Source of the DNA: Incurvaria masculella
Lineage: Eukaryota; Arthropoda; Insecta; Lepidoptera; Incurvariidae
NCBI GenBank assembly: GCA_946894095.1
Contig: OX335649.1
Span: 14,092,001 to 14,156,000 of the forward strand
Reading direction: 5' to 3'
Length of the DNA stretch: 64,000 nt
Under the pieces are notes generated by a model. It saw nothing but the letters and a program-made list of their open reading frames with translations, was not told the DNA's origin and did no database searches. This document shows positions 56,780 to 64,000 of this stretch, one piece after another. The position numbers were made by a program, and so were the translations under genes. Positions within the stretch are counted from its first letter, which is position 1. The number at the start of each line of letters is the position of its first letter.

Positions 56780-57240
56780 AATGTTCAAATCTCTAGGTTC
56801 AATGGTTCTAGAGATTTCCCCTGTCATTTGAAAATTCGTTCATTTTGGCCTGTTTCAACATATTAATAGATGAATTTGAAAAAAAACCTTTGTTAGTGAG
56901 CATTTTGATTAAAAAAAACTACAGTGAACATTTTACATTTCCTGGTTTAGCGGTTCCTGAGATTTCATGTTTAATATGGAACATTGTGTTACATGAAAAT
57001 TCGTAAATTTTCACCTCTTTTATTAAATTAACAATCGATTTTTTAGTATTACTTACCTATTCGGCGTTCTCATTTTAGCAGAAAGCCACTGTGTTAATGT
57101 CACGTTTCCAAGTTTCAGTGGTTCTAAAGATTTCATGCTGAAATCCCTTTTTCAGTAAGCACTTTCTCCTTAAAAAAACTACTCGTACTAGGTTTTACAC
57201 TCCTAGGTCGACCGGTTCCGGAGATTCCGTGTTAATGCCT
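56780..57240 (+). repeat. degenerate repeat array with GGTTC..GAGATTTC core
   Basis: Four spaced units share TTYCNNRGTTYANYGGTTCY followed by RAGATTTCNTG, at about 56788, 56938, 57105 and 57205. Between them recur GAAAATTCGT (twice) and AAAAAAACTAC (twice). The spacing is irregular (about 150, 165 and 100 bp). Looks like an old tandem array or a decayed internal transposon repeat. Confidence 0.5.
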
Positions 57241-57249
57241 AATTGTTTA

Positions 57250-58115
57250 CTTTAAAACCACAGGAAAATATAAAACTACCATAGTTCAGATTGGAAAAAT
57301 TAATGTATTAGTTTGGCAATTAATCATTGATCGACATATCGCGGGAATCCCGTGTATCGCACTTCGGTGCATGCCGCTCGAAGACGTATAATGCGACACG
57401 ATTCATTGTGCCAATAAGTGTCGCTCTCACATTAACAGTTTCTTAACCTTTCATTGTATTATCATAACTGACACGAACTACCTGGCACACCACATAGCGT
57501 GAGGATCTGAGTTTCTGCTTATGACATTGTAGGTCGCCGCATTGTACCGGTCTTTTGCATTATGGTTATTTTTATGGCTATGAAAGAACAGATGAATAAA
57601 AGAGTAACTTAATTCTACGCGGCCATTAGGGTTTTTGGTTGGTTTTCAGAGTTTTCGATTTTTTCGAAGCCTTTATTTTTTTAATAAATAATAAAAATGG
57701 TTTTTGCATCAACCTAGAATGAATTTACCCTTTGAATAAACTTGTAATTGTAAGTAAACATTACAATTATCTAATTTGGAATGGAGTTTCAAAAGAAAAC
57801 TGTTAATATGCAGTACCGGTCACCCATCTCTACCACTGAGATCGTCGATCTCCGTGATATCTTCCCACGGGGTCACCAGCTACCGTCACTGAATATAAAC
57901 AGTTGACAGTGCGCCATTTCTTGTGATAACGACACCAACTGAAGGAAAAGAGGAAACATGTCGGCCAAGTAGAAGGCTCTGTAAGCCGTAAGTTTTACAA
58001 TGATTAATTATATGGTTGATTAATTTATCAATTGAGCAATTAATATTTACTCTGTAAATAAAATTTAAAGGGAGGTAGGTTGTATAGTAACACGATCTAT
58101 TTTGACTTTTAAGGC
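57250..58115. other. no gene recognised
   Basis: A less AT-rich spot lies at 57340-57420 and another at 57820-57900. No frame or repeat is recognised. Confidence 0.4.
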
Positions 58116-58123
58116 TGGAGTGT

Positions 58124-58230
58124 CTCTGGTAATCGTTAATGTTATTGTTAAGATATGTCTACCCTTTGTTCATGACGTAAGAAGAAAGAAGACAGAACAT
58201 TCTTAACAATAACATTAGCTTTTACCAGAG
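58124..58230. repeat. inverted repeat, 30-bp arms
   Basis: CTCTGGTAATCGTTAATGTT and ATTGTTAAGA at 58124-58153 are complementary, with three mismatches, to TCTTAACAATAACATTAGCT and TTTACCAGAG at 58201-58230. The loop is 47 nt. A foldback element or hairpin transcript is possible. It abuts the LINE fragment to the right. Confidence 0.75.
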
Positions 58231-58249
58231 AGGTTTTTCAAAATTCTTG

Positions 58250-58445
58250 GAAAACGCTTGTTTCGTTGACGCGACGCACGGCACGACGCTGTATCGAATC
58301 CAATGAGCCCAGCAGGTCCTTACCTGATCCGTCCCACAATGCGAGCAATATAGTCCGGGTGGTAGAAGTCTCCATACCCCACGCGAGACCTTACCTGCAC
58401 CTTGCATAGTAGCGATCTTGGTCCGGCTTGAAATACCGACCCTTG
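58250..58445 (-). pseudogene. CR1-like LINE fragment
   Basis: Minus-strand pieces read RYFKPDQDRYYAR at the right end, then LLALWDGSGKDLLGSLDSIQ and RRAVRRVNET. This fits the LWAG..P...LL..LDSIQRRAVR stretch found near the C-terminus of CR1-like polyproteins, just N-terminal to the part preserved at 31625-32150. Broken by frame changes. Confidence 0.65.
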
Positions 58446-58594
58446 ACTAGTGTTTAGTATGTTCTTGAATCGACAAATCAACGTGATATTTTAATGTGTT
58501 TGTTTACTATGAAGAAACGTAGTCAATAAAGGGAGTATTCCCTTCAAATTCCACCGTTCCTATCTACACCGTTTATTGGATTTAACGTAGTTGA

Positions 58595-58803
58595 TATATT
58601 TCCTGGATATTATATCAGTTCCACATATACACGTTCATCCCCTATTTCACCCTCTTTGAGATTAATTTTCGCCACAAAATTTAGCCTTCTCCACGGTCCA
58701 GACTGTCTCTGTACCGAAATTCATCAAAACTGGTTTAGAGGCTTAGGCGTGATAACGCAACAGACAGACAGAGATACTTTCGCATTTAAGATATTTGCAT
58801 AGA
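58595..58803 (+). repeat. CATACTAATAT family, partial
   Basis: CATCCCCTATTTCACCCTCT, AATTCATCAAAACTGGTTTA, ACAGACAGACAGAGATAC and TTTCGCATTTAAGATATTTG match the right half of 32595-32877. Confidence 0.6.
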
Positions 58804-58809
58804 TTGAAA

Positions 58810-59350
58810 CTTGTACTTCTGTGTTGATGCCAATGAAGAGAGAGTGAGTGATGACGATATGAACTTGAGCGCTTAATGAGTTTATATCTGGCGATTTGGC
58901 CGAGGCCAAAATTTTTGTTCAGCCTGACCGACAGATGTATAGGAAATGATTGGGTAATAGAGATTGAGCTACACCAGATGTTATGTTAGCCGAATATCAA
59001 TGCCATTGTTATCGCTGTGTATTGCTCATGCGGTGGGCGCGTTCAAAAATAAAAATAAATCACGTCCATTGACTAAATAAGTCTACCCGAAGAGGGCGGT
59101 TCGATTATGGTGTACATGATCAATATTTGCGATGCATCGAATCTGCATATCTAGTGCAACATATCTTCCATGCAATCTATTTTGGGAACTCTACACGGAC
59201 TCTATTCTAGCAGGCCTATTCCTGGATTTCCGTAATCAGGAGCTTTTATAGCGGTTTTCGAAGCGATTTTTTGACGGAAATGAATAGAAATACTATGCTC
59301 CGGAATATTTTCGTCAAGAAAATCCCTTTGAAAACCGAAAGGCGGTTTTC
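58810..59350. other. no gene recognised
   Basis: Mixed composition, with no supported feature. Confidence 0.35.
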
Positions 59351-59359
59351 GAGACTTAA

Positions 59360-59703
59360 GGTGGTCCAACCCGGCGGGACTAACTCATTCGCGGGCACGA
59401 TACAAAACCGCGCTCTTGGACCTTATCTAACAAAAACCAAATATATTATAAATCTTAATTAAATAAGCTATGTCTAATGACTAATCTTTTTAAGATGTTC
59501 TTACTTTATCATTGCGTAATCCACCTCCAAAGTTATTGTATAAAACGCGCGAAAAATGCGAACTTTCGGAACTTATAACTTAGAAACCAAACACAATTAT
59601 AGCAAATAAGGCTATTTTGTGCAAAATTTGGGACCTTTGACAAGAAATATGGGCGTGATATTCTTTTCCCGTTTGTATGGGGAGTTGAGCAGGATGGCCC
59701 ACC
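59360..59703 (+). repeat. TTAA MITE 'GGTGGCCCAACCCG' family, copy B (internally deleted)
   Basis: The ends GGTGGTCCAACCCG and AGGATGGCCCACC are flanked by TTAA at 59356-59359 and 59704-59707. Relative to copy A about 200 bp are missing after GCTCTTGGACCTTAT. No ORF. Confidence 0.87.
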
Positions 59704-59779
59704 TTAAGCAAAGGGCATACGTAACAATTGTTTTATGCATATTAATCTTAATAATTTCGAAAATATTTCTTAAATACTT

Positions 59780-60237
59780 TGTCAGTCAGTCAGTCAGTCA
59801 GCGTGTTTGCGTCCACTGCTGGACATACGCCTCTCCAATCCTTCTCCAGTCCTCCCGGCCCTGAGCGGTACGGAACCACTGCTTTCCGCCGACGCACTTA
59901 ATGTCGTCTTCCCACCTGGCGGGTGGTCTTCCCACACTCCGTTTGCCTGTCCACGGCCGCCAGTGTAGAACACGGTTACCCTAACGGTCGTCGTCTCTTG
60001 GGCTGACGTGACCAGCCCACTGCCATTTTAGCTTAGCCACCCGGTGTCCAATATCGACTACTTTGGTACGTCGGCGGATTGCCTCGTTACGTACCATATC
60101 CCGTAGCTATATTCCCAGCATGGCTCGCTCCATTGCTCGCTGGGCAACTTTCAACCTTTGGACAACGGCGACCGTCAGAGTCCACGTTTCACACCCGTAC
60201 GTCATAACCGGGAGGACGCACTGGTCCTTAAATACTT
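59780..60237 (-). pseudogene. RTE-type LINE, C-terminal fragment and tail
   Basis: Minus-strand translation in one frame: KDQCVLPVMTYGCETWTLTV, RLKVAQRAMERAMLGI, stop, LRDMVRNEAIRRRTKVVDIG, KLKWQWAGHVSPRDDDR, stop, RPWTGKRSVGRPPARWEDDI, ending EDWRRIGEAYVQQWTQTR. The TYGCETW, AMERAMLG, KWQWAGH and GRPPxRWxDD blocks are typical of the C-terminal end of RTE-clade reverse transcriptases in Lepidoptera. Two in-frame stops make it inactive. It ends in a (TGAC)n run (59780-59802 on plus as GTCA), the short tandem tail expected for RTE elements. Confidence 0.85.
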
Positions 60238-60296
60238 AATATATACAATGTTAACATTATTATAAAAAAAACAATTAATACGTAAAAACATCAATT

Positions 60297-60342
60297 TATT
60301 GTTTTTATGTGACTGCACATGGATGGCACGGGTTTGGCCACC
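60297..60342. repeat. SINE tail fused to a MITE terminus
   Basis: TTGTTTTTATGTGACTGCACATGGATGGC is the start of a minus-strand SINE (tail side). At about 60328 it passes directly into ACGGGTTTGGCCACC and TTAA (60343-60346), the right terminus of the GGTGGCCC MITE. Everything between the two is missing. Confidence 0.65.
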
Positions 60343-60359
60343 TTAAACAAATTTATAAA

Positions 60360-60840
60360 ACGTGATATCTATGATCAAAACTAACTTGGTGTAAACTTAC
60401 TTTTCATATAAAAAAAATAATGTTAGAATCTGAAGCGCATTTTGATTACCAACTATGAGTGCATTTTTTTTTAATATAGTTATTTTTCTAATAAAGTAAA
60501 CCGAAGGACCTTGTGACGCTCTATCATCTCTGCCTACCCCTCGGAAAAAACGTCGTGCTCATTTCATGTTTGCTAAAATAATCTTCAAAGTTTTTATATT
60601 GTTATTTTTATGATGATCTTCACTTTATTTTCATGATTACGAGAACATTAATACCTCTCTAAAGAGCGCTGCTGGATATCAATAGATTCATGTTTATTTT
60701 ATGGAAGGCTTCATAAAATGTTATCGAAATTTCTATGTCGAATAACCATCAGCGTTCGCAAGAAAATGGCCGATAAATGATGTGGTCGTGCTAGTCGAAT
60801 GAGTTGTCGGTTTATGTCTTCCTGTCCATGTTAGAGGTGA
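60360..60840. other. no gene recognised
   Basis: AT-rich, with no supported feature. Confidence 0.4.
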
Positions 60841-60845
60841 CGCAG

Positions 60846-60925
60846 TCTGGAGCCGTGGCGTAGTGGTAAACTGCCCAAGTCACTCGCCGGAGGTTGTGGA
60901 CCCAAGGCCGGTTCGGGATTTTGAT
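60846..60925 (+). repeat. tRNA-derived SINE head, separate family
   Basis: GGAGCCGTGGCGTAGTGGTA has a good A box (TGGCGTAGTGGTA), and 45-50 nt later GGCCGGTTCGGGATTTTGA has a B box (GGTTCGGGATT). The sequence after it is AT-rich and differs from the other SINEs. A true tRNA is unlikely because no acceptor stem closes. Confidence 0.5.
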
Positions 60926-61094
60926 GAGTTCCTCCATTAATACAATTTGGTTGGTTTTCATAATTACCACAAAGGTGACAATATATATTTCCCTTTGTCC
61001 AAAAATCAATTTTTCTGTTTTGTCTTCAGAAGTTCGTGGAAGTGTGAAAGGGTCAGTGAAATGCAGGAAATATTGAGTTTGCACTGCATTGTAA

Positions 61095-61398
61095 TATTCA
61101 AGCGGCATATAGCTCAGGGGCGCGTGGACTTGCCTTCAATGCGAAAGTTTGATAAGTTCATTTCGCTTTGAATGCCAGCTGTTTCATGGAAAACTGTAAA
61201 CCTACTAGTTGGTAGGGTACAATAACATTAGATGAAAAGATGGTCGAAAACGCCAATTAAAAATTGTCCGTGTTTTTATTCAGTTCAATATAGCCGTGCT
61301 CATAAAAGGAAGGTCCTGGCATAGCACCCAAATGCTGTATGGGAGCCTTTATCATGCCGGTAGATTTTGTTTAGCCGTGAATTTCCAGTTACATAAAA
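61095..61398 (+). repeat. SINE with tRNA-type head, decayed
   Basis: AGCGGCATATAGCTCAGGGG, GCGAAAGTTTGATAAGTTCA, GATGAAAAGATGGTCG, AAATTGTCCGTGTTTTTATT and GGAAGGTCCTGGCATAGCAC, ending CAGTTACATAAAAATACA. The middle is shortened. Confidence 0.8.
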
Positions 61399-61984
61399 AT
61401 ACATTATTGCAACACTAATAAATTTAAAGAGCCCATAGCATAGCAAGCGTGTGACGAGGATGTAAACACATAAACGTACGACAATACTTTATTTTTTGTA
61501 CGCCGAATCGAACAAACAAACGAGTGTTTGATTCGTCTATACTTTCTGTTACGTTTAAAGCCGGTGACCATATATTCGAAGGAGATACAGAGAAATAGCT
61601 GGCATTTCAACTCCTAAGTAATTCTGTCGGTGGGATTTTGTGAAGGTTTATTCCGGATGGCGCGCGACGTCCGAGGCATTCCGTATATCCTGTCTAAGCC
61701 GGCCTCGCGTTTTCTTCTACGCGAAAGCTGAAAAAATGTCATTGGCTTGAAGTAAAATATATTTTAAGAAGGAATGATGAAGCGGTCGCTTATTTTCCCG
61801 CAGACTACTATATTTTCACATTTATGTGGGGTAAACGTAATGAGTACCTAGTACATCACTGGAATATTACTTATTTTTGTGTTGAAAGTTCAGTAAAGGT
61901 TGCCATGTTTGCGATTTACCGATGTTGACATCACGTAACTAATAATTTTATATATTTAATGGATACGACATTACCGTTATCTCA

Positions 61985-62110
61985 TTAATTTGAGTTTCAG
62001 CGACATCTGCATTTGAAGCATTTTTGAAAATAATCTGTAAAAGTATTGGTCGTGACACTCGTCGGAAGCAGGAATGCTTCAAATGCAGATGTCGCTGAAA
62101 CTCAAATTAA
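61985..62110. repeat. perfect 38-bp inverted repeat
   Basis: TTAATTTGAGTTTCAGCGAC, ATCTGCATTTGAAGCATT (61985-62022) is the exact reverse complement of 62073-62110, with a 50-nt spacer. It starts and ends with TTAA. Diverged relatives lie at 27180-27245 and 27515-27600. It is probably a foldback MITE. An RNA copy would form a long perfect hairpin. Confidence 0.9.
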
Positions 62111-62249
62111 CGTACCTAATATCCCATTTTGATTAAATTTAATTTTATATATTTTCCAGATGTTGCAAAAATATTGTACTGCAAAAAGTACGGATTATTA
62201 CCAGACCAACGCTACTGATCTAGCTTTTATTTGAGGGATTCGACATGAA

Positions 62250-62420
62250 TTGCTGACATATCACACATATCATATTAGCCCAACACGCCAAATATATAAT
62301 AAGTGACATGGTTAACTTTGGTTTTATTAGACGATTTTTAGAATTTTATGGACAATTTTTATTTTTGCTTTGACATCTATCATTCAATTCGATGTGATTT
62401 TATCCGGGCCGAGATTAACG
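62250..62420 (-). repeat. SINE body, heavily decayed
   Basis: CATATTAGCCCAACACGCCA, GGACAATTTTTATTTTTGCT and ATTCGATGTGATTTTATCCG. The order matches the shared body. Confidence 0.5.
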
Positions 62421-62839
62421 CTATAACACTTAGCAAGTAAAGATAGAAACTACTTTCAACCTTCTAAATGTTTTCTCGATTTTCCGTAATCCTAACGTAA
62501 ACCACATTTTTGCGTATGATGTAAAATTGAAAGAGCACAAACTTCGTTCCCGAAGGACCCGTTAAGCTTCCTGTATTTCTCCTCTGCACGGCCATTTTGT
62601 CTCATATTAAGTCAATTATTTTTTTGCATCTCTCACACCGCTGGCCGAAGGTTTCAACAGCGGAAGGAACAAATTAATAATTTTGATCAGTAATTTTCCG
62701 ATATTTATTTATTTTTGACCATGCTGCTGACTTGGCAGCCGAACCTGCTTCGAATGCCGATTTATTTTGATTTTTTTTTATTTGAATAAAAAAAATATTA
62801 AAATATTAAAATATTTTAAATTATTACTGCTTCAGATGG

Positions 62840-63190
62840 AAAAACCGGCCAAGTGCGAGTCGGATTCGCACACGAAGGGTTCCGTACAAGATTTAACAAA
62901 AAAATATATTTTAACACATTTTTTGTAGGGGTATTATTTTAATTATTTAATTATTATTTTTTATTAATTATTATTTTTAATTATTATTATTTTTTTATTT
63001 TACCTATTTGTTGTTATAGCGGCAAAATAAATACACACTCCGTGAAAATTTCAGCTTCCTACCTATTACGGTTCACGAGGTACAGCCCTGTGACAGACGG
63101 ACAGACGGACGGACGGACGGACGGACGGACGGACAGCGGAGGCTTAGTAATAGGGTTCCGTTTTTACCCTTTGGTCACGGAACCCTAAAA
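62840..63190 (+). repeat. GGCCAAGTGCGAG family, complete copy with long (GGAC)n
   Basis: The ends AAAACCGGCCAAGTGCGAGT and CACGGAACCCTAAAAA are present. It contains an expanded AT-rich stretch (62935-63000) and seven or eight GGAC units. A SINE tail scrap (TAGCTATCCATGTCCAGTTA) follows at 63215-63250. Confidence 0.88.
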
Positions 63191-63259
63191 ATGAAATTAC
63201 GTTATCTGACGTTCAGTTTGCTATTAGCTATCCATGTCCAGTTACTTAAAAAAAACTTC

Positions 63260-64000
63260 TTTCAAACTTTGATGATGCAATACCTATGAGCAATCATTTC
63301 AAGCTCCTAAATACATCAAGTGGGTGATTTATGTATGACGAGACATAATATCCGAACATATGGTTTGCCAACAAAAGATGCAGATCAATTATTAAAAGCA
63401 ATTAGTCAATTTATTTCTTTTAAGGCGCGAAATTTTAAAGCAATAGACTCGTACATCATCAAAACGTTTCTTAATACATTCGTCTGATCCACCTATGCAT
63501 GTACCCTAGTGTTGGTGTCATTACACTAAAATTGTCCCGCATATACTTTCACTATAACTCTAACAATAAATATTTTAATAGTTATTACCACCTTAATTTG
63601 AATATTGTTAAATAAATTGTTACAGAGAATAAAATATAAACACAAAATTATTCTCTCGTTATGCATACTGGTATCCCTAACCTTATAATAATAATAATAC
63701 GGAATATAATTCGGAATTGGGGGGTACGTCTTGAGTGCTTTTAAGACCTATACGGATTTCGTCACACTTCACTATCGAAATTGTATTATTTCGCGAAGAC
63801 ACTAACCGGAGTGAGCAGCCATCGCTTGTCGTCATCGGTTGCGAAGTTATGTTTAGCTAAAAAAATAAGAAATTTTGCTAATATACCCGAAAATATACTC
63901 TCAATTGAGTATGTTTTAAAAAAATAAGAGTTTTTTTAATTTTATTTTTAATCTCTTTAACAAATATATATACGTGTTTATGTATATGTAAATCTGTTAA
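63260..64000. other. no gene recognised
   Basis: AT-rich to the window end, with no supported feature. Confidence 0.4.

Noticed and set aside
1..64000. A new multi-gene defence or biosynthetic system
   Set aside because: No gene cluster, toxin, nuclease set or operon-like arrangement was found. The unusual structure is explained by transposable elements and one axonemal gene.

Overview
This window looks like nuclear DNA from a moth or butterfly (Lepidoptera). It is AT-rich, has spliceosomal introns with GT/AG borders, has no operons or ribosome-binding sites, and is dominated by interspersed repeats. Several repeats resemble families I know from lepidopteran genomes: the CGGCCAAGTGCGAGTCGG...CGGAACCCTA element, tRNA/5S-derived SINEs with poly-A tails, CR1-like and RTE-like LINE tails, and TTAA-flanked MITEs. 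The species cannot be named from the sequence alone.

The one host gene I can support well lies on the minus strand at 1273-8866. Five exons join in frame to give the first 258 codons of a homologue of dynein regulatory complex subunit 2 (DRC2/CCDC65), a coiled-coil protein of the motile-cilium/sperm-flagellum axoneme. Its 3' exons lie left of position 1. Its introns are full of transposon debris. One long inverted repeat lies 37 bp past exon 5, one element end touches the exon 3 acceptor, and a shortened second copy of part of exon 4 lies in intron 3.

From 9 kb to 52 kb no complete host gene was found. The region holds SINEs, MITEs, LINE tails, hairpin-forming inverted repeats and several CpG-rich islands. 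The islands at 36013-36274 and 55110-55268 end in consensus splice donors on the plus strand, so they may be untranslated first exons of genes whose coding exons lie outside the window. At 52025-52882 there is an intact 285-codon reading frame with a Cys/His cluster and an RPDG...WDATCVDT motif. I read it as the C-terminal zinc-finger plus nuclease-like module of a retroelement polyprotein. A second, shorter relic of the same family ends at 13956.

From 53 kb to 64 kb there are more SINE, MITE and LINE fragments, including an RTE-type LINE 3' end at 59780-60237. Two unrecognised minus-strand frames (22996-23289 and 10444-10640) are listed with low confidence.

I found no new multi-gene biological system. 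The most unusual items are a SINE head that joins a tRNA-like A box to 5S-rRNA-like sequence, two SINE families that share a body but have different promoters, the exon 4 partial duplication, and the splice site that abuts a transposon end.
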